Of a stretch of 64,000 nt of DNA, positions 1-11,262 are shown piece after piece. Position 1 is the stretch's first letter. Each line of letters opens with the position of its first letter. This DNA is from Bugulina stolonifera (taxonomy: Eukaryota; Bryozoa; Gymnolaemata; Cheilostomatida; Bugulidae): positions 7,079,501 to 7,143,500 of the forward strand of contig OW285196.1 of NCBI GenBank assembly GCA_935421135.1, in the 5' to 3' direction. The position numbers and the translations under genes are program-made. A model generated the notes under the pieces. It did not search any database. It saw only the letters and a program-made list of their open reading frames with translations, and had not been told where the DNA came from.

Positions 1-2090
1 AGCTAGAAAGTGTAATCATACATATAATCAGCATCAAACCAGAGAGCTTATATGTGATAAAACAACATTAATTAAGACAGCTAAAGGCAGAGATGTATGC
101 AAGTGTTATTTTGGACACCATCGTGCCATGGCCAATTCTTAGTCACAAGTCAATTCATTTTTAATGACTAATCAAATCTTTCAAGCTAGAAGTAAAATCT
201 TTGCATGGCCCCAGTAGAGAAACTCAAGTTTTTATCAAATTATCTAGACCAACTGCAAGTCAAGTTAAATTTTTTTGTTATTTAACTCAAGATTTTTGTA
301 GAGTTATTTGAGCTACTATTTAAATTTTGTGAAACTAAATAGTGTCAGAAGTTCAGACTTTGAAAGTAAAATGTCACTGTTCTAGTGTGAAATAGGCCCT
401 ATGTTCTGATTTTACTAATTTTGATTGTGGTCATTTTTATTCATTGCACTTTACAGCTTCTCAAAGAAAACTGAGTTGAGAGTTCTTGTACATAGCCATC
501 ACAATTGAATTCTTCAGCGTTTGATAGCTACTGTATATTGTTGTGTCCTGAGCCCACACTCCCGATTGACTATAACTCTAACCAACTTAAAATAAACAGC
601 CTCCTTATTGCGTTATCTTGGCTTAACTCGTATGCATTGCAGTGTGAATATATGTTTCCCCTTTGGGTTTCTTTTATTGTATACCTTTTGTTAACCTACA
701 TGCTATTGGCTGTTGATACATGCCTTGATTACTATAATATTGTCTATTTTCATTAGTCTGAAATGTAGTAGTGCTTGTAATCCGAGACCGTTTTACATTT
801 TCTGTAACTTGTACCCCTTTTGGTCCGAGACCGACCTAATATACTTGTTAACTTTTTGACCTTAGTTTAAAACTGATTTCATAATACGAGGAGCACAATT
901 TTGCATTCTGACTTCAGATGTATGTAGGCTGTTGCTCAATAAAGTGCTCTTACTATTTGAACTATACAGTCTCTTACTGTTTACTGCTAACAGTAGGGTA
1001 TCAGGCATGCTCCCCTGGCTTTGAATCAACTCTGTGGCTTCAGTGTGGCATCTCTTCTGGTAAAGACAATATAACTTGACAATTAAAATTTTCTGGTGTC
1101 AATACATTAGCTATAGCCCGAAAAGTATCATGTTATTCAAAAAATATACAATATTTTGTACCAAGTAGGCTAATGCCAGCAAAAGAAATTTTAAGAATCT
1201 CAAAGACTTGAAACAATTTGGTGGCCGGGATTCCACCCTGCACCTGGGGTGCATTGCACTATACTGACTGGGAGCTTACCCACTTAATTTGTTTCTCTTC
1301 GATCACTGGTGATAGTTAATGATGCGAGTGTGAAGAAGATTTTACTAGTAACAAGTAGTACTGGTACTTTTTTGTTACTAGTAGTAATAAAAACTTTTTT
1401 ACAGCTTGCTAACTAACTAGCAAGTTCCTACTAATATGCCACTACTGATCACTCACTCACAATAATAGTGGCGCAATAATAACATCTTTTAGTAGCAATA
1501 GTAGTAGTGCAAAGACTTACTCATAGTGCTAGTGCTCACCACAAGTAGTTGCTCTTTACTACTACTGCTAATAGTATGAGTACACTCTACTGCTTACTTC
1601 AACAACAAAACCAGTAGTAGTGGTAGCGTACATATTCGTGCTCCTCTATGTACACATCCATTCTTAGGGAAACTGGATGATAGTGACACCAGTGCTCAAT
1701 CCATACATGGAACTGAGCTAGTAGTAGAGGCATCATCAGGTAGCATTTACTACATGCTTTAAAGCTGGCAGCATTTACATGGAGCTCAATATTAATACAA
1801 ACAAATATATTTCTATGGTATAGTAAAAATTAAATCTAACTTCTAATCACCCAGAAGTAAGCCTGAAGTTTGCTCCTTTGTGCAGTATCTTGTAAGTCCT
1901 GCATCTCCAATATCAGGGGTGTTTTCTTTCAGAAGGTATGAGTCAACGCTAAATTTTTATTATCTAATTTACAAGCAAAAACTCATCTGCAAAAACTGAC
2001 TGCTCAATAGACAAATTTCTTGCAGAAAGACATCATCAAAGCTCATTTCAAACTTTCTCAGACCATGTCTCTAGAAGCCTTTTTGCAAAA
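1..2090. other. Intergenic, no gene recognised
   Basis: No convincing coding exon is seen. The longest open frame (about 505-756) has no recognisable domain and reads like chance. A polyadenylation-like AATAAA lies at 938-943, and the 10-mer TCCGAGACCG occurs at 781 and again at 823. From about 1320 to 1660 the sequence is enriched in imperfect AGT/ACT triplets, a degenerate microsatellite. At about 2093-2160 a short GC-rich stretch full of C-runs joins the NHL paralogue. It may be the end of another repeat that replaced the 5' part of that gene. Confidence 0.5.
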
Positions 2091-3017
2091 TTTTCCGCTT
2101 GCGCGGGGCTAAGAGGGGGTGCCCACACCCCACCCCCGCACCCCCTCCCACCCTCTTCAGCTCAGTCCCCCACTTCTTAATTTACAATTTAAGCACTGAC
2201 CGTGTCTATCACATGGAACTGGATCTGTACAGTAATGATGGTAGTATTCTATTCAGTACATATGGGGAACTGAACAGCACTGATGGTGAGAACACTTCAA
2301 CTGTGGCAGCCGTCTTAAATTCAGATATCCCTGGGTTCAAACAAATCAACTCAACCCATGTTGTCCTAGCAGTGCAAGATCAGCATTGTATCAAGATTTT
2401 AAATAGAAGTAGCCGCCAGCTTCAAGCACTAGCGGGGACGTGTGGCAACATAGGCTATAGAGATGGTAGGGTGGGTACTGGATTATTGTATAAACCAAGG
2501 GCAATTGAGGTAGATGTTATGAACCCAGGTAAACTGCTAGTCACAGACCAGTATAACTTTGCATTGAAATCTGTAGATACACAGACAGGTGAATTAGGCA
2601 TCGTTATAGGATATTCTTTCAAATATCCCAGAGCAATGTGTTGGTGGGACAATAAGTTGCTTGTAACCAACAACCACTACATCTCTGAAATATACTGGTT
2701 CCCTGATGGAACTCTGACCAACACTAAGATTGCCGGTTCGAGCACTGACAGACATGTTGATGGTTACTTCAATGAGTCTAGTCGATTCCGCTACCCACAT
2801 GAACTAATAGAGTTGGAGAACGACCTTCACCTGGTTGCTGATTGGAACCAACAGCTAAGGCTTGTCAATATGAAGACTTGCCTGGTAGGCCCTGTCTGTT
2901 TCAGCGGAGAGTCTGTCTGTACAACAGGTAGTCAGCTGCCATCCGATCCTCGCTCTCTCCTTAAAGTAGGGAGTGATGTATATGTTGGAATGAGTAGAGA
3001 TATCTACAAACTCAGTG

Positions 3018-3494
3018 GTGAGTCAGTTATAAAACATGCAGTTAATTGATCATATTTTATAAGTACTGTGACCTCTAAAAACTAGAGGTGACACTACATT
3101 ATCATCATATGCAATTTTATGCCAGCATATTACATAATATACAGCATGTGCATTTAAATAATGCTAATTGCCTCAGCATAAGAGAAAGCTAAACTTAGCT
3201 ACTACACTTATACACTAGAACATTTTAAATTCATCACAAGGAGAAGAGTAGATGTACCATGTACATGTACACGTAGATTGTTCCTTGGATCTAAGGCAAA
3301 AGGAATATTAGTGGCTGTTCATAGAGACTAAATACATGTTTTTAGGACAATCATGACCCCCACCAGGCAGTTCTCTTTACTATTCCCTCACATGACAGGA
3401 CTAAACAATGACACATTATAAACATTCAATAGTCATGTAACATAGTATCTACATGTACATGTACATGGTAATGTCTAATCTACATGTACATGTA
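3018..3494 (+). other. Intron of NHL copy 1, left of the insertion
   Basis: Homologous to the intron of copy 4 at about 37339-37800, including the shared TACATGTACATG-rich stretch that ends just before the Polinton-like insertion. No coding content. Confidence 0.7.
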
Positions 3495-3500
3495 GATGTA
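3495..3500. repeat. Left 6-bp target site duplication (GATGTA)
   Basis: GATGTA lies directly before the left terminal repeat and again directly after the right one (11807-11812). A 6-bp target duplication is the hallmark of Polinton/Maverick integration. Confidence 0.85.
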
Positions 3501-4045
3501 AGTAGTATAGTCAGTGCAGATCTACACAGACACCCGGCCCTTTCCGCGTCGTATTAGCCCTAGATCCAAAAACTCCCCGGGCGGACGACCACCCCACCCG
3601 TCCTCTCGCCCCTCCTCTCCCCTAAACCTCACTCTATGTGCAAAGCCCTAGAACCTACTCCCCCCCATCGCGGGTGGGGTTTCAAAAACCTCATCGGCTG
3701 TTCCGCGGAACCCAGTCTAAAGAGCAAACCCCTCGCCCCATCCCACGGCTCGGGCGAGGGGGCGCGCGCGTACGCGCGCGCCCCCCCCGCTCCGCGAACC
3801 CCACCCGTCCTCCCTCCACCCGTCCCCGCCCCTCCCCACCCCTCCGCACCCCAAACCCCTCCGCCTCGCCCTCCGCCTCGCGGCGGTTCTCGTTCGCGAG
3901 TCCAGCCGTGGCCCCACGCCGCCCTCCCCCCGCCCATCCCCCGCCCCTCCCCCGCCCTCCCGCCCCAACGACCCGTCGCGACCCTCGCGGGCGGACCGTC
4001 GGCTGGAGTAGGGTGAAGCGAAGGAAAATACGGGTTAGAGTAATG
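3501..4045 (+). repeat. Left terminal inverted repeat of the Polinton-like element
   Basis: Reverse-complementary to 11263-11806 over essentially its whole length with only a few small differences, for example the length of a C-run near 3780. It is very GC-rich inside an AT-rich genome. It contains C-runs on this strand (G-runs on the other) and a self-complementary CG tract centred on GCGTACGC near 3770. Open frames through it are shadows of low-complexity sequence. Confidence 0.9.
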
Positions 4046-4063
4046 GTGTGTGATGTATTCTAG

Positions 4064-4440
4064 AATAGATGATATACGACTATGAAAATATGAGTCAGGG
4101 TAATGATACACGAGTTTTTTTTAATTTTCAATGCGTTTGAGAGTAATAATATAAAATCAATCGATAAAAAACTTGATATGTGACTACGAAAAATATGAGT
4201 AAGGGTAATGATACGCGAGTTTGTTTTAATTTTCAATACGTTTGAGAGTAATAATATAAAATCAAGCGATAAAAAACTTGATATACGACTATGAAAAATA
4301 TGAGTAAGGGTAATGATACACGAGTTTGTTTTAATTTTCAATACGTTTGAGAGTAATAATATAAAATCAATCGATAAAAACCGATATACGACTATGAAAA
4401 ATATGAGTAAGGCTAACGATACACGAGTTTGAGAGTAATC
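4064..4440. repeat. AT-rich ~105-bp tandem repeats inside the element
   Basis: Three and a half copies of a unit containing ATGATACACGAG, TCAATACGTTTGAGAG and TAAAATCAATCGATAAAAA. The ATGATAC-type landmark recurs at about 4103, 4208, 4313 and 4416, a period of 103-105 bp. The array lies directly inside the left terminal repeat. No coding role is apparent. Confidence 0.8.
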
Positions 4441-4677
4441 TCTTCTGACTGCACTCTTCTTCTTCAATAATTCCATCCATTTGTGAGTCCGTTAAGCCCG
4501 CAAATAACTCTTCTTGGTTCTGGACTATGTTGTCAGTATCCATTGATAATGTACTATTGTAGTAGTGTTCCTGTACAGTAGTGATGTGCTGAACTTTGAA
4601 TGCTGAGACTGTGATCCCACTCTCCCTTTATACATCTGCTCATTTCTTGACTCCTCCCTTTTTATTATCCAATCCCA

Positions 4678-5372
4678 ATGTGTCCCGATGCACCCCGATG
4701 TGAATCCGAAGCCTCCCGATGCACCCCGATGTGAATCCGAAGCCTCCCGATGCACCCCGATGTGAATCCGAAGCCTCCCGATGCACCCCGATGTGAATCC
4801 GAAGCCTCCCGATGCATCCCGATGTGAATCCGAAGCTTCCCGATGCATCCCGATGTGATTCCGAAGCTTCCCGATGCATCCCGATGTGAATCCGAAGCTT
4901 CCCGATACATCCCGATGTGATTCCAAAGCTTCCCGATGCATCCCGATGTGATTCCGAAGCTTCCCGATGCATCCCGATGTGTCCCGATGTGTAAATCACA
5001 TCGGGGTGCATCGGGATGCATCGGGAGGCTTCGGAATCACATCGGGATGCATCGGGAAGCTTCGGATTCACATCGGGATGCATCGGGAAGCTTCGGAATC
5101 ACATCGGGATGCATCGGGAAGCTTCGGATTCACATCGGGATGCATCGGGAAGCTTCGGAATCACATCGGGATGCATCGGGAAGCTTCGGATTCACATCGG
5201 GATGCATCGGGAAGCTTCGGATTCACATCGGGATGCATCGGGAAGCTTCGGAATCACATCGGGATGCATCGGGAAGCTTCGGATTCACATCGGGATGCAT
5301 CGGGAGGCTTCGGATTCACATCGGGAGGCTTCGGATTCACATCGGGAGGCTTCGGATTCACATCGGGGTGGT
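4678..5372. repeat. Giant palindrome built from 31-bp tandem repeats
   Basis: About ten copies of a 31-bp unit run in one orientation (4678-4982). They are followed, across a tiny loop at about 4983-5005, by about twelve copies in the opposite orientation (to 5372). Each unit combines CACATCGGGATGCATCGGG with AAGCTTCGGAT and alternates GGAATCA and GGATTCA variants, so it also contains the short palindromes ATGCAT and AAGCTT. The centre reads CCCGATGTG-TAAAT-CACATCGGG. Either strand could fold into a hairpin with arms of about 310 bp. Open frames through the array are artefacts of the 31-bp periodicity. The array sits about 340 bp upstream of the polymerase start. Confidence 0.9.
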
Positions 5373-5419
5373 ATTGCCAAGGGTGGGGAAATGGTTAGAC
5401 TCCGCCCACTGAATACTAC

Positions 5420-5427
5420 TATTTAAG
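5420..5427 (+). promoter_or_regulatory. Possible TATA-like box for the PolB gene
   Basis: TATTTAAG lies just downstream of the palindrome and about 60 bp before the duplicated leader exon. This is a plausible core promoter for the polymerase transcript. It is judged from position and base composition only. Confidence 0.35.
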
Positions 5428-5485
5428 GTATGAGTTTCTCACTCTAGCAGTATGAACAATCAGCTTCTAGTCAACAGAGTGAGAG

Positions 5486-5827
5486 TAAACAGAGACAGCT
5501 ACCTACTAGTCAGCACCTGATCAGAGATGTCAACAAGTACAACATAAGGTTAGTGCTAAATAGGGTAATCGGCAGCAATTGTGAAGTGTCTATTGTATAT
5601 AACGCTATTGAGCCAAAAACAAAAAAAATTAACTTACACCCTACTACTATATATTTTTTATAGGGAGACTAAACAGAGACACTTACCTACTAGTCAGCAC
5701 CTGATCAGAGATGTCAACAAGTAAAAAAGGTTAGTGCTAAATGAGGTAGTTGGTAACAATTGTGGATTGCTAATAGTAGTATGAGGTAAAAGAATAACTT
5801 ACACCCTACTGTTTTGTATTTTTATAG
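5486..5827 (+). repeat. Duplicated leader exon plus intron upstream of PolB
   Basis: Two diverged tandem copies, offset by about 183 bp. Each contains CAGCACCTGATCAGAG, then ATGTCAACAAGT, then a donor AAG|GTTAGTGCTAAAT, and ends at an acceptor TATAG|GG (introns 5549-5663 and 5730-5827). In the first copy the ATG frame meets TAA after six codons. In the second it stays open and splices in phase to the zinc-finger exon. The first copy may therefore be a 5' untranslated exon. Confidence 0.7.
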
Positions 5828-8800
5828 GGGGGGAGAGCTCTCGTCAGGCCGAGCACACTTGTCAACTATGCGGTCTGGTTCTCAAAACAGCGTTTTCTCT
5901 AGACAGGCACACGAAGAGAATGCATGCACAGGCTCACCCACACAAGTGCCCGGTTTGTGGCGGATGTTTTGATGGGAGGAGAAAGCTAGGTCATCACATG
6001 AGACGATTTCATAGCGAGGCCAAGGCGGAAAAAGATGAGGGGGATGCAGAGAAGTTTGATGATGTTTTCTGGTCCAAACCTCCAACAGCTGAAGAGGGGG
6101 ATGAGATGGGGGTGCTACTAGCCCGCTATTGGAGCTCGATCAGGTCCACAATACACTCTCGTCCTGTAGAAGACATTCTCAACGTTCGAGTGTGGAGAGG
6201 GGAATGTGAAGATGAAGGAGATGAAGAGGTGTGGACTAAATTGAGAGCGATGTGGAAGAGAGTACCTTGTACTGTGAAGATTAACTGTAGCGCTGGAGTC
6301 ATCCTCGAGCATAAGACCAGTGGAGAGTTGCGCTACTTTCACTCATCAAGCAACAATGCCGCGTTCTTCCCCAAGCCAAGACTGATCAGAGCAGAGAATG
6401 AGATGAGAGAGTTTTGCGAATCTGTGCAGGAGCTCGACTTGAGAGAGAGGTCAGCACAAAGGAGACCGAACACCGCTTGGGTTTTACGTCACATTGCAAA
6501 TTTGACATTCTACATCTATAAACTCCTAGAGATTGGCAAGGTGGGTGGTGTAGTGAGCAAACTCCCAGACTACATACTTAACAACCGACATGTGATAGCA
6601 CTAGATGTAGACTTTTGGGCCAGAGGAGGTGCCCGTCCCTACCCAGACAAATTGTGTTTCTTTAGATGTTTGGCCATGATGTATGACTGTAACTGCGACC
6701 CAAAGAAGGGATGTTGCTGTCATCGCCCCTCTCAGACCACAACACATCGCTTGTTTAAACAATACATGAGACAATCTAGATCTTCTTCCCCACCCTCATC
6801 AACTTTGTCAGACTTTCCCGGGGTGGGCGCGAGTGATCTGCTGGCCTTGGAAGATCATTTTGACATATCTATAATAGTCTTCTGCCTAACTGATGAGGGG
6901 GTAGCTCCGATAGTTTGGTCATCTGGGGCACGAAACAAAGCCCGTAAACTCTTTGTCAACATGTACGAAAAACACTTCAGCTGGATAAAGAATGTTGATT
7001 CGTTTGCCAGATGTTTCACCTGCAAGTTGTGCGATGGCGCTTTCACACGTTTGTCCAGCCTACGGCGACATAAGTGCTCGCCAGAGGAAGCATCGGTGTT
7101 TGTTTTCCCTGGTGGAACGTTTGGACCCCCGCCAACCATATTCACAAAACTCAAGCGAGTGGCGGGAATAGAGGTGGTGAACCCCGACCTCTTATACTAC
7201 CCCTACTATATCACCTATGATATTGAATGCTTCATGCCAAAAGACAACCTACAAACTAACACCTCCACGATGACTTTTAGTGCAAGACACGAGTTACTGA
7301 GCATATCTGTATGTTCTAACGTCCCGGGGTTTGAGCAGGCCAAGTGCTTTGTGAGGAGTGTCGACAGCAAGGATGGAACGAAGTGCATTCGTCAATTCGT
7401 CCACTACATAGCAAAGATTGCTGACGTGGCAGGAGATTTGTTCGGAGAAAGATTCCGGGATGTACGCAAGCGACTCTCTACTTTCCTTGCGGATCGGGCG
7501 GATAGAGAAGAAGCCTTTGCTGACGAAAAGTTCTCTAACGTCTCGACTTACAGGGTGAAGTCCGGTCTCTCCGGATTAGAAAGAGAGTTAGAACAGCACA
7601 TCTCCAGCGTTCCGGTGGTTGGTTTCAACTCACAAAAGTATGACCTAAATATACTAAAGGGACCTTTGCTTCGCTCTCTACAAGAGGAGGAGGGAGAAGA
7701 TTTTGTCTTCATCGTTAAGCGTGTTAACAGTATGTCCTGCGTGGAGAGTAGACGTTTTAGGTTCCTTGACATATGCAACTTTATCGCACCGGGCTTCAAC
7801 TACTCCAAATACTTGAAGGCATTTGGCGTGTCAGAGAGTAAGGGATTCTTTCCTTACGACTGGGTAGATTCCCTGAGAAGGTTGGATTATTATGGACTCC
7901 CTCCCCGAGAGAGTTTTTTCAACTCGCTGACTCAGCAAGAATTGAGCGAGCAAGATTATCACCACTGTCAGGTCGTGTGGGAAAGAGAGAACATGGAAAC
8001 GTTCAGGGATTTTCTCATCTGGTACAACAACCTCGATGTGGTCCCATTCATCGAGGCCATTGCACGTCAGAGCTCTATCTATCGACAAAAGGGTATTGAC
8101 ATGTTGAAATCCGCAATCTCGCTTCCAGGCTTGGCTATCAGATGGTTGTTTATGGAGGTGGAGGCCCGACCTTATGGCTACTCTCCTCCACAAGCCGCTC
8201 TTCCGCTGCATAGGTTAATGTCTCTCCGAGACGAACTTTGCAACTCGCAACCCATATGTCTGTTCGATGAGGAGAGCAAAAGTCTGTACCATACTCTTCG
8301 CGATAACCTCGTGGGAGGGCCAAGCATTATCTTTCACAGACATCATGAAGTTGGAGTGACCTCTATTCGAGAGAAGATGTATGGCACATCCGCAAAACCC
8401 TGTAGGTCCATTCTGGGAGTTGATGCCAACGCCCTCTACCTATACTGTATGATGGGGAATATGCCTACGGGTTATCCCAGGCGGAGGCTAGAGAGCCGAG
8501 GCTTTGCTCTAGAACCTATTAAAAAGTTCAGCAAAGTGGCGCATGGTTGGTTAGAGTTCCAATCGTGGAAGAGAGGAGAGGTCATCCTTCACCAACAGAA
8601 TGGAGGAGAAATGAGGATAGGCTGTCACAACCTACCAGTGGATGGTTATAGCGAACAGAGTCGGACGGTGTACCAATTCCACGGTTGCTACTGGCATGGG
8701 CACGAGTGCGAGCTAGGAGGGAACGGAAAAGGTGTCAGAAACATGACGAATGAAGAGCTCCGGGTGGACACTGCAAGGAAAGAAGATTACATCAAGGCTC

Positions 8801-10383
8801 TAGGCTATAAGCTCATCACCACTCGGCAGTGTGAGTGGGAAGCGCGAGTTCGTTCGGATGTAGAAGTTAGGACATTTCTCGCCATCTTCTTTTCTTCTCT
8901 CTATCCGGAGAGGGGTTACGTCAACCTCGATAAGATAATCAATAACATTCGTAGTGGAGAGTACTATGGTTTAGTGGAGTGTGACATTTCCGTACCCGAA
9001 GAGCTAAAAGCGAAGTTCTCTGAGATGGCACCTATTTTCAAGAATATAAACGTGGGAAGAGAACACCTTAGCGAACACATGCGCGCTTTTGCCGAACAGA
9101 ACGGATTCTTGAAGAGACCTCAGCGAATGCTCGTGGGGAGTCTTTTTGGCGAGCGAATCACACTACTCTCCGATCTGGCTAGATGGTATCTAGATCAAGG
9201 TTTGATAATTACCAGGATCTATCAGTTTGTTCACTTTATCCCACGAGCCATCTACAAAGACTTTGGTTCTTCGGTCTCAGACGCAAGAAGAGGTGGGGAT
9301 GTGAACCCCGACCTGGCCCTCTTGGCCAGCACCAGCAAGCTCGTTGGGAATTCAGCCTACGGAAAGACCATAACAAATAAAGAGAAACATAAGACTGTCA
9401 AGTATGTGGAGACAGTAGAGGAGGCGGCTGTCAAAGTGAGGAGTAGGCACTTTTCTAGTCTAAACGAAGTTGATGAAAACTACTTTGAGATAGAGCTTCA
9501 CAAGAAAAAGGCAAGTGTTGACAATCTTTTTTTTTATTTTGATTCTTGATTTGACGAAACTTTTTCTGAGTGGTAGGGTAAACTCTCTCTCTCTCTTTCT
9601 TTCTTTTAGATTCGAATGGATGTTCCATCTGTCGTAGGATTCGTTATCCTCCAGAGAGCCAAGTTGAGAATGCTAGAATTCTACTACGACTTTATGGATA
9701 GGTAAGTAGAACTAGACTATACAAAGATTTTATCAAATCCTTCTCTATTTATTCTTTGGTGTCAACCCCAACCCCCCCCCCCCCCCCCTACAACCCGTCC
9801 GTTTTATTTTCACAGATTCGTCAGCAGAGAGGACTTTGAGTACGTAGAAATGGACACGGATAGCGCTTACATGGCTCTGAGTGCTCGTAGTATAGATGAG
9901 GTCATCCGAAAAGATAAAAAAGAAGAGTTCTACAGAGAATATGGTAGATGGTTTCCCAGACCCTTCTGCGATAGGCACAAGGAAGACTTTATCACGACCA
10001 AAGTGCTTGGCCAAGAGTGGGAGATGAGGGAATGTTGTGAGAAGGTGCAACGATACGAAACACGAACCCCCGGCCTGTTTAAGGAGGAGTTTCGGGGGGA
10101 GGGGGTCATCGCGCTCAACTCAAAAACATACTTTTGCTGGTCCGCTGATGGTGATAGCAAGTATAGCAGCAAAGGACTAAACAAAAGAGGAAACGCCCTA
10201 ACCAAAGAGAAGTTCCTCTCCGTGCTCAGGACAGGGGAGTCGGTGAGAGGGGACAATCGGGGTTTTATCAGAAGAGGAAACCAAACGTATAGCTACACCC
10301 AGCTAAAGACCGGACTCACCTACTTCTATGGTAAGCGGAAGGTTGCAGAAGACGGGGTGAGTACGAGTCCTATAGAATGCTAG
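5711..10383 (+). CDS. Protein-primed family-B DNA polymerase (Polinton-type), four exons
   Basis: Replicates the element by protein-primed DNA synthesis (DNA_pol_B_2 family). Exons are 5711-5729, 5828-9510, 9610-9701 and 9816-10383, giving about 1453 residues. Intron 2 has a GC donor (AAG|GCAAGT) and intron 3 contains a C-homopolymer. The chosen start places a first C2H2 finger (from about residue 18) ahead of a second (about residue 47) with the phase conserved. Next come a Cys/His region recalling OTU-like proteases (CFFRC near 282) and a further zinc finger. Exonuclease motifs follow: YDIECF (~471), FNSQKYDLN (~612) and YNNLD (~743). Polymerase motifs are DANALY (~872), KLVGNSAYG (~1177), MDTDSAY (~1278) and SKTY (~1368). 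FHGCYWHGHEC (~958) marks an inserted Vsr-like endonuclease-type segment. All catalytic motif residues are present, so the gene looks functional. Start choice and the OTU/Vsr labels are less certain than the polymerase call. Confidence 0.88.
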
Positions 10384-10507
10384 TACTGATTTCTCGGAGA
10401 TGAGACTACTTCATTCGATAAATTGGAGAGTAAACGAACAGTGCATCATAACCCTTGTACATATACCCGTATAATTTTTTTCACATTCACTCTCTATTGT
10501 AAGGGGT

Positions 10508-10562
10508 CTCCGTCCTCAAAACGGAGGGTTTACCGGTTGTAGCCTTAAAACCGAGCAATAAA
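10508..10562 (+). terminator. Stem-loop and polyadenylation signal after PolB
   Basis: CTCCGT (10508-10513) and ACGGAG (10521-10526) can pair around a 7-nt loop. AATAAA follows at 10557-10562, about 175 bp after the polymerase stop codon, a reasonable distance for the 3' end of its transcript. Confidence 0.5.
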
Positions 10563-10686
10563 ACACTAGCTAATACATTAAAAACCATTTACCTCTCCAA
10601 ACCAAAGGGGTAGACGATACTAGCGCAGCTTCCGCTCATACTCACCCCTTATCAGTTCACATTTCTTCTATTGTCTTCATTCGTAG

Positions 10687-10818
10687 GTGGGGGGTGACAT
10701 CGCACGCGCACGATGCGCTCTCTCCCTATCGGAGTTTGCTACCCGGGGGAAAGTGGACGCGATGGTCAAAGAAATTGGTGGCGAGTCAACGACATCATCG
10801 TAGAGGCGGGTCTATTTG

Positions 10819-10856
<38 letters not shown>

Positions 10857-11190
10857 CGATGGCGATGAGAAGACAAGCATCCATCTATCCCGTTTATCTA
10901 TTTCTATTTCTACCCCTCCGAGCGATGATGTCGTCGGCTAACCTCCTCGCGAAGTCTACGGTTTGAAGCGCGGAAGAGCCACCGCCTTCACTTTCTCTCG
11001 CCGCTCGTCACGGGGACGGGCGATTTCTCTAGGGGAGGGTCCGGGGAAAATGAGGGTTAAGACGCGAGTCTTTCATCGAAGGTCCGGGGGCGCTCGAACG
11101 GAGGAGCGCGCGAGTGCGGTGTCACCCCGACCAGTTCAGTCTCAACAGTCCCCGGCGAAGAAATCATCCGGAAGCACCACCACCACCACT
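10687..11190 (+). other. Exon-like open frames 3' of PolB, function unknown
   Basis: A pyrimidine-rich acceptor (TTCATTCGTAG) at about 10676-10686 opens a frame beginning VGGDIARARC and running about 38 codons to TAG. It is in phase with a strong donor (GGG|GTGAGT) hidden in the last codons of the polymerase, so an alternative polymerase C-terminus is possible. Downstream, (GAT)n at about 10822-10860 would encode an Asp run followed by a Ser-rich tail. A basic frame (10963-11193) ends at a good donor (CTCG|GTAAGT). No domain is recognised. These could be exons of a second small gene, or remnants of genes lost by internal deletion. Confidence 0.35.
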
Positions 11191-11262
11191 CGGTAAGTTT
11201 TTTATAGTAGTATAGTCAGCGTCGTAAACTCTGCACGGGCACTCCGCACGGGTGTAGCCTAT

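Noticed and set aside
505..756. Hydrophobic 83-residue open frame
   Set aside because: Begins at a non-ATG codon, has no homologous feature or splice context, and lies in AT-rich sequence where such frames occur by chance.
1216..1290. Possible tRNA or tRNA-like promoter around GGCCGGGATTCCACC
   Set aside because: The boxes do not fit the A/B consensus with proper spacing and no cloverleaf could be drawn.
3629..4063. Several long open frames on both strands in the GC-rich terminal repeat (and again at 11164-11678)
   Set aside because: They are Pro/Arg/Gly-rich translations of G- and C-runs, present in many frames at once and mirrored in both inverted repeats; no coding signal.
4678..5372. 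CRISPR-like repeat array
   Set aside because: Units are contiguous without unique spacers, switch orientation in the middle, and lie in a eukaryotic element.
4525..5426. Repetitive open frames in all phases across the 31-bp array, with HIGMHREAS-like repeats
   Set aside because: 31 is not a multiple of 3, so every frame cycles through the same stop-free unit; the frames follow from the repeat and are not evidence for a gene.
9850..10383. A separate small gene starting at the ATG before the DTDS motif
   Set aside because: The residues are polymerase motif C and the C-terminus, in phase with the upstream exons through clear splice sites; it is the last PolB exon.
10694..10966. Methionine-run protein frame
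   Set aside because: It is the (GAT)n microsatellite read in the ATG phase; the neighbouring phase gives an Asp run, and neither is supported as a gene on its own.
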